A stretch of 64,000 nucleotides of DNA from Calendula officinalis (GCA_963853835.1 OY970834.1:35123257-35187256), one strand, 5' to 3'. Numbered from the stretch's first letter, positions 43,796-55,493 are shown. The notes: generated by a model not told the origin, from the sequence alone. Made by a program: numbers and translations.

Positions 43796-44989
43796 ATGTG
43801 GAAAAGACAACAAACTTTAATCTATGAACTTCATCTACAGATTCAGATGTTAGAAGAATCAGTTGACCAAATGGGTCAACAAGGTCGAGCCCATGAACTT
43901 CGACTTATCATTGAGGAGATGCAACGTACAATGCATGAAATGGATAACCTGGCTTATGAAGGGGCGAAGGAGGAGGCGGTTCAGGAAGCAAGCACACATA
44001 GGATGCGACGTACGAGGGAAATGCCTCCACCGACATTACAGGATGTGGAGCAGGAAACTCAGAACTCCTCAATAGGTAATCAACAATCACACACAATTGA
44101 CTTGGTTGAGGAGTATGGTTGGGCCAGGAGTGTAGAGGAATTTTACTTGAACGGGGATAGGCGCGGGAATGAAACCTTTTGCTATATTGTATTCTTAGGT
44201 CGTACCCAGGTACCTAGAGAGTTTTGGAGTACCATGTTAGATGATAATTCAAGCTCAGTTTTGTGCCGTGGGGTACGTAATTTAATTATGTTATTATCCA
44301 TATTTTTAATAAAATCTCAAAGGTAAATAATTGTATATTTATTACAGCATATAGATTGTTGGGTTAGAAGATGGATGCGTTATCGATTGTAACTTGGCTA
44401 TAATACTGGAGAATATAAGCGATGGACAATAATGCCTACCAAGTTTGAGTCTCTACTCTTACCACCTCACAGATCAGATGCTGTAAAATATGCAGATGGC
44501 AGTTTGACACCTTACCCCTCTTGGGGGGACGTAGATGTCTTATACATCCCGTTACGTTTTAATGATAACGTTTGGTTGCTTGTACAGATGGATCTTGTTA
44601 GCAACGATACATGTTTATTTTGCAGTTGTCGTCGTTCCATAAAGCATAACGTGCTTACAGCAACCCTAAAACGTTGGCGAGATGTTTTGCCCGGTTTTAA
44701 AAGGAGTTTCTCCTGTGAAGAAAGAAACCCCCAAGTTAAGGCGAATCTTCATTTCGCCAAAGGCATACCTCAAGGAAGGGAAGAAGACTCTGCTGTGTTT
44801 GTTTGTAAGTTTATGCACTATTTGGTAACAGGGAAATCAATCAAGCAAGATGGAGTCGTCGATAGTAATCAGATCGCTACGGGTTATCGACAACTTATGG
44901 CTCGTGATTTGTATAGCTATCGTATTTTAGAATCCCAACCAGAAATTTTTCCTTTTAGATCTGTGGTTTTATATGATGATTTGGATTAA
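43796..44989 (+). pseudogene. MULE-2 gene A: coiled-coil plus dead Ulp1-like domain, one stop
   Basis: Two exons, 43796-44272 and 44348-44989, match MULE-1 gene A; exon 2 has the same length (642 bp). The start aligns with the MWRTQ start of the sibling (MWKRQ here). A TAA at 44390-44392, 14 codons into exon 2, breaks the frame at a position encoding Tyr in the sibling. The rest is open: WGDVDVLYIPL, VWLLVQMDL, LFCSCRR, IPQGREEDSAVFVCKFMHYL. The usual Ulp1 catalytic His, Asp and Cys are Val, Ser and Ser, as in MULE-1 (His position Ile there). Exon 1 holds the N-terminal coiled coil and is shorter than the MULE-1 exon by 22 codons in the linker. Confidence 0.85.
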
Positions 44990-45350
44990 AGTTTCAATTG
45001 TATTGGGTATTAATTTATAAAATCGTGATGTTAGTGTTTATTTGTCATTTAAAAATCAAGTATTAAAAAAAATTCAAAAAAATTAAATGTCTAAGTTTGG
45101 AGCTTGATACAGTACACTTTTAAGTTATTCAGATATAACTTTCTAAATGATAGTTGTGGTATTGATTAGAATTTAAACATATGAAAAAGAATTAGAGCAA
45201 AAAGATAAGTAATGAAAGAGTTATGACAATCTAAAAATGCAAAAAAAAGGGTTTTTTGTATCTCAAAAACATACAAAATGGTTTGCAAAAGTCAAAAAAT
45301 TAAAACAAAAATAAATACTTGCATAATACAACTTTGGGCAAAAATATAAG

Positions 45351-45576
45351 CTAATGATTGTGGCCCCTTCTACCTCCTGTCCCACAATTCGGCGGTCTTC
45401 TGTTTCTTACGGGCCTAACTTCTTCTTCCTGATTAGATGGGTCTATATTGATGCCAAACAGATGGACCGGACTCACGTTTCTATTCGGTTGTTGATCAGA
45501 AAATTCGCCCGCGAAATAATTCTGAGGGGGATCTGTCAAACTGAATTCGTGAGAATATTGTTGGCGAGCATACGCG

Positions 45577-45611
<35 letters not shown>

Positions 45612-47683
45612 ATTCGCAAACAATTCCGGGAAAAAATTATAATCGTTTTGAGATATCCCATCCATATTAATTGGATTATCGTTTTGAAATTGCGTACTAG
45701 AACCCCCCTGTTCAAAGTTTGAACTTGGAACGTAGCTCATTTGGTGTGATGTACTTGCACCACCAGCATATTCTGTTTGCGTTTGTTGGGCACTAGAATC
45801 CCCCCAGTTTGATGGGCCATCATCTTCTGTTTGTGTTTGTTGTTGGGACCTACGAGCCCCCCGCATCCATCTGGGAACCGGCATTAATTCCTCTTGTGTC
45901 AGGGGTGGCGGTTGTTGGTGATGTTCTGACACACGAGCAGTCCAAAAACTTGGACGTTCTTCCGCACCGGCTTGATGCAAGTATGTTTGGGACCATTGAT
46001 ACATGTCATCTACAAAAGGCTGAAACTGCTGTTGTCCCAACATTAGTTGCATCATCGATTGTAGATGTGTTAACCCATCAACCTACATACATGTTATATC
46101 AATTATTAATACATATTATGACTAAGTGTACATATAAACATTATTATGACATATTACCGCAACATTTAAAGCTCCTCCCAGATTATGGCCACGTGAAAAA
46201 TTGCCTCCAACAGGCCTTGGATTTTTAATAAAGCCTATGGTACGCTGAAAGTACCAAGGCATATAATCATCAGCAGTTGTTGGACTGCTCATCCATTGCC
46301 CGCCCAAGGAAAAATTAAACCAGTTGTTCCAGTGTGTCACATAAACGACAAGCTCCGCCCGCCAATCTTTACCTACGCGTCCTCTACGGTTCTGTTTACG
46401 TAACAACCTATGATCCGCTATAGTAAAGAGGGGCGCCATTGGAATATGTTGGTAAAGCGAAAATTGTCTCAAAACCCTGTTGGGTAAGTACTGCTCAACT
46501 ACTTCCCAATGAATAACATATGTTACACATAACCAATTCTGGGGGTTGTATGTACACACTGGTGATAGAACTCCGGCAAAATTTTCATAGGGAGTCCATA
46601 AGAACTGCAAAATTTTGTTATAGCTCAATATTTTGTATAACATTTTTAGAATAGATTTTACTAGTAAAATACCTCTCCACTTTCCAGCGCTTCTAACCCT
46701 GACCGATAAGCTGCCACGTTGTTCTTGGTTATCTGCACGTAGCTTAACTTTTGATTCCACCTGAATTTTAATATATTGAAATTTAGTTATATTATTATCA
46801 TTTTAATATAATGATAACGGATTACGTACCTAGCACCAAAAGTTTTTCCTGTTAATTGTATATTGCGATCAGTCAGAATCGGAGATAAGTTGGGCAACCT
46901 AGTCCATGCCCATAATTGAAGCAAACTCATAGGCCCGCAAATGTGCCATTTTTTAGGATTAGTTGCTTTGGACAGGTTTCGGTAGAGACTGGCCAGAGCA
47001 GCACTACCCCAACTATATCGACCGCAAGCCTCTAGGTCTTCAAGGAAGTATAAAAAATACAAATGGAGGTGGGTGTCAGTATTATGCGTAAATATAGTAC
47101 CGTTAAGTAGAAGGAGTATGTATAATCTTGCTCTTTGTAGCCACTCCACTTCAGTCACCGGGGTAAAGTCCTCCATAAATTTAGTGAGACATGTTACTCT
47201 CACCTGACTGCCTTTAAAATCAACTCTTGCTGGCCTAAACCCAAGCAACCGCTCAAAGTTACCAATTATGTCGTCATAATTGGTTCCGGGTTCAACACCT
47301 GTAACAGCGGGTCCATCAGTCCGCAAACCCCATATTGCTTGAACATCTTGGAGGGTCACTGTGACCTCTCCAATTGGGAGGTGAAACGTATTTGTTTCCG
47401 GACGCCACCTCTCGACGAGTGCTGTGACTAGACCGTGATCAACTTCCCTGTATTTACAGTCAAGCACTCCTTGAAAACCTGCTGTAGTTATGAAGTTCCA
47501 GAAGACATCTGGAAGTGCCGAACGGACAAGATTGTGAATTCGAAAAAATGTTTTATCAGCCCGTCTAATATGTAAAACATCATCAGGGATCTGATTGAAA
47601 AATACACTATAAGCTCTGTGCTCATTAGCTAAATATAATAATTCTGGGTTGATATGACCGGGAACAACTTGCATGTTATTCAT
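45351..47683 (-). CDS. MULE-2 gene B: plant mobile domain protein with Pro11 run
   Basis: Four exons on the minus strand, 47683-46830, 46760-46673, 46604-46158 and 46082-45351, keep phase and give 706 residues without a lesion. Exon 2 has exactly the same length (88 bp) as in MULE-1. The plant mobile domain is clear: ERWRPETNTFHLPIGEVTVT, LQDVQAIWGLRTDGPAV, ILLLLNGTIFTHNTD, LYFLYFLEDLEACGRYSWGS, and WLCVTYVIHWEVVEQYLPNR. The tail ends RPPNCGTGGRRGHNH. Exon 4 contains a 33 nt C-run (G-run on the plus strand, 45578-45610), read as 11 prolines, where MULE-1 has only AAAPP. A TATAAAA-like box lies at 47807-47813 and motif arrays farther upstream. Preservation of B while the neighbouring genes decay is shared by both elements. 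Confidence 0.9.
45578..45610. repeat. 33 bp poly-G run inside gene B
   Basis: Mononucleotide run whose length is a multiple of 3, so the frame is kept as prolines on the minus strand. Its length may be a sequencing estimate. Confidence 0.85.
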
Positions 47684-47884
47684 TTTTTAATGAAAAAGAT
47701 GGTAATGTTTTTGAAGTATTTGTTTGAAGTAGAGTTTGAGAAATTGAGTTTGAAGTAGAGTATGAGGGATTGAGTTTGAGTATGGTTTGATGTTGAGGTT
47801 GGGAGGTTTTATAAGGAAATCATGCCTTCTCAAAACCTGCTTTTTGAACTAAAAAAAAATTAAATAACCCTAAATGGCCTCCCC

Positions 47885-48237
47885 GACGCCGGCTTTGACT
47901 GAAAAAGGCCTCCCCGAGGCCGACTTTGACTGGTTAATGGTGGTGGTTGGGGCCAGTTTTTACCGAAGTAAATGATTATGGTTGGGAAGTCCGTGAATAA
48001 ATGTGAATACAGTCCGTGAATTAAAGTTGATATAAAGTGCATTGCAGAGTTCAGCCTTTTAAGTGTAGTCAACATCAATATTTGGTCCGTGAATTAAAAG
48101 ATGGTAGTTGAATTTTCAGTCGACATCAATATTTGACATAAATGGCTGACACCTCCCTCCCCGAGGCCGGCTTTGGTCTGACAAAGGCCTCCCCGAGGCC
48201 GGCTTCCCCGTAGAAAGTCCTCCCCGAGGCCGACTTC
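47885..48237. promoter_or_regulatory. MULE-2 central motif arrays between divergent genes B and C
   Basis: Two clusters of GAGGCCGRCTT: copies starting at 47885 and 47916 (step 31), and at 48163, 48195 and 48226 (steps 32 and 31). They occupy the position of the single central array in MULE-1. Confidence 0.88.
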
Positions 48238-48658
48238 CATCAAAAAGGACAAAAAGTGAAGTAATTCTTGACAAAAACTTGGCAAAAACTCGACAAAAAA
48301 CTTAATCAGTGATGTAATTCGAATGCTTCAATTACAGTTGACATAAAGTGAAGTAATTCTTCAGCCTTATTATGACAACTTTATATCAACTTTATGTCCG
48401 AATCCTACCATCAACAATCCAGCTATAATTATTTTGTGGTTGGGAGCAACTGTGTTGTCAAATTCGAATAAGAAAGTACAGATTCACTGAAAAGTTTTAT
48501 ATTTTGTCGTTGGGTGGTATTTAACCTTCAGCTATATAAATACGCATATCAACAACCATAACTTTCAATTTCACTATCAACAACCATAACTTTCAATTTC
48601 TTCCACTACTAAAATCCTTCCACTGCTAAAATCCTTCCACTAAATACATATCCTTCAA

Positions 48659-51251
48659 ATGGCTTTAGCGAAACCTTTTATTGCTACTCTATATTGGGGT
48701 GGTAACCTTGATTTTTCAAACGGCTTAGTATCAGGTGATTCGTACCTGCAATGTTCTATTGTTTTTGTAACTAAACATAGTTACGAAAGTTTTGAAAACT
48801 TGGCTTACAGCCATCTTCAAGTCACGAAAAACCAATACAACTTACACTACTATTTATGTTATGACTTATACGGTTTAAGTTACACTGCAAGAATAACAAG
48901 TGATGAAAGCTTAGAAACATTATACTTTATTGCCGGTATAACTGAAGAATTCATGGGTCATATTTTTGTGGATATGCAAAATAGGGGTCCCTCACAACCT
49001 CCCCAAATCGAGTTTATGAATATGCAACATTGGTCAGTATCAGAAGTAGTTACTGCTCCAACCGCACCAGAAACTACAAATCATTATGAGTCCGCAAACA
49101 TGGCTGGTCCATCGACAACGGCCCCCTCGTTTGATAATTCGCACCCTCCACCAGCAACCAGTCTTGGCCTTAATAACAATGAAGATGGCGACTTGGATAG
49201 TTCGGAAGACGAACCACAATCCGATGACACGACAGACGAATTTTATGACAACGGTGAGGCGGATGAAGGAGGCCCGCACGTTGACAACGTCCTCAACAGG
49301 CTTTGTATGACTATAACCAATTTGAAACAAATGCACAAACTGAGGTTGATGAGCAGGGCCCCATCTATGATGAACAAGATGAAATATTATTTTGGAACTC
49401 AAGCAGGCCTGAACACTTACAAATTAATATGTTTTTTTCTAATAAGCAAGAGATGATTGACGCAGTTAGGTCTTGGAATATAGGCCAAAATAAAGAGATT
49501 TGGGTTGTTGATAGTTCAACTACAAGGTGGGTTGCTAAGTGCTCTACTCTTAAACCATCTAGCCAAAACCCATCCACCAACAACAACACATCTGCTATCA
49601 TCCCGGCCCCATGTGAATGGTATGTTCGTGCAATTAAGAAGCGGAAGGAAGGGTTGTGGCAACTAAGAAAATAGGTAGGCATGCACAATTGTCATCAAGG
49701 TACGGTTTCTGGAAACAACAACAGATGTTTGACGTCCGAGTTGATAGCCACCAAAATCCTCCACCACGTAAAGATCAATATCGCATACCCGGTAAAACAC
49801 ATTATAGCAGATGTCGGTGAACATATTAAAGTTGATATATCTTACATCAAGGCTTGGCGTGCTAGGCATATTGCCATAGAGAGGATATTCGGGACTTGGG
49901 AAAGCAACTTTGAAGAGTTGCCCAAGTACATTGATGCTTTATTGGCGTCAAACCCTTCCACAATCGTTCAGTGGTCAATTAAGGAGAGGGAGAGTGCTGA
50001 TGACACCCGGCATATTTTTAAATCTATTTTTTGGGCTTTTGGACCTGCTATCTCAGCATTTCCGTATTGCATGCCTGTTATTTGTGTAGACGGGACATTT
50101 TTAAAAGGCTCGTACAGAGCGAAACTGTTAACTGCCGTCACAAAAGACTCGAATAATCAGATTTTACCTCTCGCGTATGCCATTGTTGACGAGGAGTCAA
50201 ACGAAAATTGGGCATGGTTCTTCAGTCACCTACGACGGTACGTTGCAAATCAACGTAATGAACAATCTGGCAGGCTACGTCGGTTATGTGTCATTTCTGA
50301 CAGGCACCAAGGGCTTCTATATGCAATGAATAATCTGGAAGAGTGGCGGGAGCCAAATGCGTATCATAGATATTGTCTGAGGCACGTCAGAAGCAACCTC
50401 AACAAGCGTTTCAAAAACCACCGAATGAAGCAACTATGTTGGGTGATGGGTGCCACGACTGAATTGCGTAAGTTTGAGGTAGCCAGAGACGAACTCATAT
50501 CTATCAACCCGACCGCGGGGCCGTATCTGGAGGAGATCGGGCTTGATAAGTGGACTCTTTTGGGAGACACAAACCATAGACGTTGGGGGAACACGACATC
50601 AAACATCGCCGAGAGTTACAACAATGTATTGCGTGGAGCTAGGCTTCTCCCAATTAAGGCAATGGTTGACTTCACATTCACAAAAACTGTCAACCTCTTC
50701 AGAGAGCGTGCTGAGAAAGCGTCTAAATGTAACACGCCACTAACCCCGCGTATGTGGGGTCTTTTCACCAGGCGCGACATATATGCACGCCAGCACGATA
50801 TTTTGAACTTTGACTACAGCGAGAGCGTGTACAGGGTGAGGACAAGGGTTCAACCGGGCCAAAGTGGTGGGAACGATCAAATAGTGACTTACAACGACGG
50901 GAACGGTTCTTGTACATGCGGGAAGTGGCAAATGATGTGCTTTCCGTGTTCACATGCTATTGCCGTTTGTCGTCATAGAGGTGACCCGAACCGTCTCGTG
51001 AATCGGGTGTATACAACACACTTTTGGCAACGTCAATATAGAAAAGCCTTTACACCCCTACCCCATGTCTTTTACTGGAACGACCCGAATTGGGGATTGA
51101 GAGCCGCAAGTGGAAGAATTTCAGGAGACAGGTGAATAGGTTCCATACCGAGATGGACCAAGCAGATCCAACGCAATCTGGTAGAAACCGTTGTGGAATT
51201 TGCGATCGGCCAGGGCATAACAGAACCAGATGCCCAAATATTAGTGGAGAT
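48659..51251 (+). pseudogene. MULE-2 gene C: MURA-type DDE transposase, three lesions
   Basis: The start (MALAKPFIATLYWGG) lies 119 bp after a TATATAAA box (48533). It has the same layout as MULE-1 gene C. Lesions: a 1 nt deletion near 49284 shifts the frame inside the acidic linker; a TAG at 49672-49674 replaces a Trp codon; and a deletion near 51130 shifts the frame before the CCHC knuckle (CDRPGHNRTRC, stop at 51251). Between the second and third lesions the core is open (49681-51135) and keeps Asp at 50089-50091 (CVDGTFLKG), Asp at 50299-50301 (SDRH) and Glu at 50611-50613 (NIAESYNN), spacing D-70-D-104-E, plus the SWIM finger (CTCGKWQMMCFPCSH). Six extra residues relative to MULE-1 lie before the second Asp. 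None of the lesions is shared with MULE-1. Confidence 0.92.
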
Positions 51252-51361
51252 TGATTGTACTTAAGTTAATATATTATGTAATATGTAATAGTTTTTTAAT
51301 GCAATTTTTAATATGATAATAGCATTTTTATTTCACATTATATATCAAACTATATTACATA

Positions 51362-51973
51362 TCATTCATTCTCACGTTTAACAGTAAAAATCACATTTCT
51401 ACCATTAGTCTGATAGACTTCATTTATCGTAAAAGTACAAAGTTCATTAGGTAGAATTCCGTTTTCATGCATGAAATGCTTGAAATCACCAGTCATTTTA
51501 ACTTCCCCGCGAAAAGGACGGAGGTCCATGACTTCAACAGAATCACCTCTTTGTATCACGCAATGTCTTTTCTGAAGGAGGTGGTTATGCTGCCTCACAA
51601 ACCGAGCGGGTAAAATCTAAAAATACAAAAAAAAAATATATGATTTTAGTTAATTGAACAAATATTATCTTGTAATTTTACAACCACATTTTAAACGTAC
51701 CATCTTTTGCTTTCTCGTGTCAAAATTCTTAAACCTCCCTTTTAACAGCCTGAGATGACCAACCGGTGGTCCTATTTCACGCAACATTTCAATATGTCGC
51801 TCATATTGAGCTTCCTCTGCATCAAGCCAAAGAAGTTCCTCCTAGTCTGCAATTTCTTCCGCATGCACCTCATTGTAATCTCTAGCTATCAAACTTTCTA
51901 CCTCATCCTCATCTAAAGGAGGCGAATCATACACGTAATGATATGGAGGAGACTCGTTATTCGACGAACTCAT
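51362..51973 (-). pseudogene. MULE-2 gene D: small, possible B3-like protein, one stop
   Basis: Exons 51973-51701 (273 bp, same length as in MULE-1) and 51616-51362. An in-frame TAG at 51844-51842 replaces a Glu codon of the sibling. Exon 2 is open: ILPARFVRQHNHLLQKRHCV, IQRGDSVEVMDL, VKMTGDFKHFMHENGILPNE and LCTFTIN, then NVIFTVKRENE. Exon 2 is highly conserved with MULE-1 while exon 1 and flanks have drifted, suggesting the C-terminal domain was under constraint. A TATA stretch (52076-52090) and an inverted motif array lie upstream. The B3 assignment is tentative. Confidence 0.6.
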
Positions 51974-52099
51974 TGTTGTTTTTTTGATTTGTGAAGAAGA
52001 TGGATAAGTTGTGAAATATGATTTTTTTTTGTCAAGTGTAAAGGGAGAAGAAGATGTAAATGTTGAAATAACGCGGTGTGATATATATATATGGGTTGA

Positions 52100-52227
52100 A
52101 CCCGGCCTCGGGGAGGCACTTTTGAAGAAAGCCGGCCTCCAGAAGGCCCTGTTTCAGTAGTGTGTCAGACCCCCCCCCCCCCCCAAGCCGGTCTCCAGGA
52201 GTACATTTTCAATTCGAAAGCCGGTCT
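52100..52227 (-). promoter_or_regulatory. MULE-2 right motif array upstream of gene D
   Basis: Inverted GAGGCCGGCTT-type copies near 52100, 52130, 52186 and 52217; a C-run (52168-52183) interrupts the array. Confidence 0.82.
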
Positions 52228-52229
52228 TC

Positions 52230-52322
52230 GTGAGTCAGGAAAGCCTATTTTTGAAAAACAAAAAAAAAACGAGCCTATTTGTGAAAATTTTCGCAAAAAT
52301 AGCCTATTTTTGAAAAAAAATC
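52230..52322 (-). repeat. MULE-2 right TIR
   Basis: Three AGCCTATTTKTGAAA motifs end at 52315, 52286 and 52254, the outermost 7 bp from the tip as at the left end. Confidence 0.9.
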
Positions 52323-52451
52323 ACATATGAGCATAGATCATTGAATAATGTTTCGAAAATCCAGCCAATTGAAACTACAATTCTAGAAGGGTCAAAACCG
52401 TACAATCATCTACAAGAACCGTTTCAGTTATACTTACAGTTACAATCTCCT

Positions 52452-52630
52452 ATTACCTAAATAACATTTGTCAAGGACTGCTCATCTACAGTTGATGAGC
52501 AGTGTTAGTTTTTTTTTTCTTTTGTAAATAAAGATGTAATTACCTAAATAACATTTGTCAAGGACTGCTCATCTACAGTTGATGAGCAGTGTTAGTTTTT
52601 TTTTTTTTTTTTCTTTTGTAAATAAAGATG
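52452..52630. repeat. Two tandem copies of an 87 bp unit with a GCTCATC palindrome
   Basis: ATTACCTAAATAACATTTG starts at 52452 and 52539. Each copy contains ACTGCTCATCTACAGTTGATGAGCAGT and a poly-T run of different length. Confidence 0.88.
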
Positions 52631-53145
52631 TAATAAAAGCATGCATCTATTGACTACTTCGAGCATAATGAAAGGTGTGAAGTAATTTCCACGATACTTT
52701 ATCAGCTTTGTTCTCAAACTGATTTTTCAAAACAGCCTTAGATAACTGATTTCTTTGTTAAATCTGTTCTTTAGTAGCAGTGAAATGAAGATTAAGAATA
52801 GGAGCAGCAAATATCGTTAATTTCATCTATGATAAATTTTGTTTATGAAATGGAGCTGAGTTTTATTTTTCCTTTTCTTTTAGAGCTACTAATTACATTA
52901 ATCAAAACAGTTATAAAATGTATAAAAATATCGTTTGTGAAATGGAACTGAGTTTTCCCCCTTTTTGTTTTAGAACTACTATTTACAATAAACAAAACAG
53001 TCATCAAATGTTTAAATCACTAAAACTTTGTAATATTAGAACTAACTTGAGATTTGAAGAATTAGGTCAGGGTTAGGGTTAAAACAACCCTGCCAAATCG
53101 ACGGCAAATATGACATGTGAAAAGAGGGGGAAATATCAAACCTCT

Positions 53146-53262
53146 AGAAAGAAGATGAAATTGAAGTTTGAAGGTGGATGAACCCTGAGCTAATCGGAGA
53201 TATTAGAAAGAAGATGAAATTGATGTTTGAAGGTGAATGAACCCTGAGCTAATCGGAGATAA
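53146..53262. repeat. Two tandem copies of a 59 bp unit
   Basis: AGAAAGAAGATGAAATTGA starts at 53146 and 53205; both copies continue to CTAATCGGAGAT. Confidence 0.9.
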
Positions 53263-55493
53263 TGGTCGGCGGCGTCATCAATCTGGGTGATTTTGGAGAT
53301 GACGTACGTTTTTCTTTATCGGCTTGCTTTGGAAGTTTCATAACATAGCAAATCCCATTTGTACAATTGTACATAAATAGTCCCTCTACATATTACTATC
53401 TTTCATTTATTTATTTTTGTAAATAGTCCCTGCAAATTCCAATTGGTACAAACATTTCTATCATGTTTTCTTTCCTAAAAAGTTTAGCAAAGATTTAATG
53501 AGAATATATTTGTCCATTTATTAAATATCTTTAGTCACCGTTTCATTTATAAATTAATCTTATAAACTCGTAACTATTATATTGAATTTAATAAGTTAAC
53601 AAGGTAAAAAAGTTATACACATTGAATATACTAACATTTTTATTTTCATTATTAATATTTATGGTGTTTAAATAGCTTTATATTGTCTTTTATCTGATTA
53701 TTTTATTATATGACATTATTCATATAATTATAATGTACATATTAAATTAATTTGCAACTAATCTAAATTATTTTATAATTATAGCATATATATTAAGTAA
53801 ATTTATAATAATTCAAACTATTTGCATGTCTCATAAAGGTCAGGTAATATTTGTCCAAGTTACCAAAACGATATCAGTAATATATTAGTTTATAAATATA
53901 ATGTGTATCTTTTCAACCCGCCGCGAAGCGCGGACCCCAATTCCTCGTTTCTAAACAAAATGATATAAATTTAAAGAAAAAAAGGTTAAGTTTTCGTGAC
54001 CATTTTCATCTTTAATCGCAAGTGGGTTTTCATTATTACGTATAGTTTATTAATCTTGAACTAAGAATTTGCTCTAAAAGTGGGAAATTTTGGATCTTTT
54101 TTCGTTTTTCGGGTATTATTGACAATACCCAATAGTTTTGGTTTTAGGGTTTGTTTTTAAAAGATGAACTATGGACATGAAGACGGTGTAAAGTATTATG
54201 ATCCCACATTGGCTAGAGTAAAAAACTAAATGGTGGCTTATAAGCCAAAGTGTCCCCTCCTCCTTCAAGCTAGCTTTTGGGAGTGAGTTCTACACTTGGA
54301 CTTATAAGCATGGTGCGAGCCTAGTATGGGATGGGTTCGTATCATAAAGGTGGAAATTGCACATGTTATGAAATCAAATTTGTATAAGAACAATAAAAAG
54401 AAAAAGAAGAAAAATGATGAAGATTTCGTTGGGTGTTGGAATAAAGGGGTCTATTGGCAGTTGTGTTTCTTCAAAATCTAAAGTTGACAGTTCTACCACT
54501 TGAATCAGCAGTCACTTTGGTGAAATTCTACCTCCCTTTTTTTGTTTTATTGAATTAAATATCTAAAGGTAATTTACCACCAATTTACTAACTGTATTTG
54601 TTGCAACATGGCCCGTTTCAACTTTCAATCCGTTAACTTTTTTGAATAGCTATGGAAAAGAGTTTGTGCAGAAACTACAACACAAATCAACCATCTTATT
54701 GAGAATTGTAAGTATATTCTCCAAAGTTTAATTTGCCAGGTGTTTTCTCTTTCTTAATTTCACCTTTTGAAGTAATCTTTCAATCTAATTTTAATCACAT
54801 AAATAATTTGATTTACAATAAATTCCTAAAAATCAGCAATTTTCAAAATTATTTATATTATCCCGGATTACATAAAATGCAACTTCTATAAAAACATAAT
54901 CATATTGTTTTGGGTCATGCACCTGTATTTGACTGTTGTATGAGTCGGCGACAATCAATTGGTTAGTTTCAGTTTATGTTTATCTGCTCTGGGAACCGAA
55001 ATTGGACCGTTTATAGATAAATGGGTTGAAAATGATGTTTTCTGTTATTAGATTCTTGCAGTTGGTAAGATTTAAGTCTGTAAATTTCTTATGACCAGAT
55101 CCGTGGATTAACAAATGTTAATATTTCAAGTTTAAGTGTTTAACTGTGTATCCACACATGTCTTAATCGGTAGCATTTTTAATTTGGTACTTGCAACAAT
55201 CACTTAAAAATGGAAAACAATTGATCCAAGTAATAATCTCATTTCTATTTTCATCATTCATCGCCATTAATTCTTACAAAAAAGGCTTACTTGATTTTTC
55301 CAATGCATTAGCCGGTTTTGGAATTATGGTTGTTCATGTCTCTGTCAGGTTAATGTCATTTACATGTTAATTTGATTTAAGATATGTGAAGTTAGAATTT
55401 GAAATCAAATTACTGCTTTTTTGTTAAATTTATGAAATTAGTAGGTAACAACATTGTTAGAATCTCACAATCATATTCACCCTGTAGGTTAAA
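53263..55493. other. AT-rich stretch with an eroded Helitron 3' end, no gene seen
   Basis: CCCGCCGCGAAGCGCGG at 53917-53933, followed by a CTCG|T near 53944, resembles a decayed Helitron terminus. A block at about 54185-54350 (GATCCCACATTGGCTAGAG, GCTTATAAGCC) resembles LTRs of small copia/TRIM elements but is not bounded. Confidence 0.4.

Larger units (their letters stand above)
43410..52322 (+). mobile_element. MULE-2: sibling four-gene Mutator-like element, 8913 bp
   Basis: TIRs of about 100 bp (GAATTTTTTTCAAAAATAGG at the left) and a perfect 9 bp duplication ACATATGAG at 43401-43409 and 52323-52331. Gene order and strands match MULE-1: A (+, 43796-44989), B (-, 47683-45351), C (+, 48659-51251), D (-, 51973-51362). 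Its phased motif is GAGGCCGGCTT instead of GAGTCCGGAAAT. B is intact; A, C and D carry nonsense codons or frameshifts at positions different from those in MULE-1. Confidence 0.95.
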
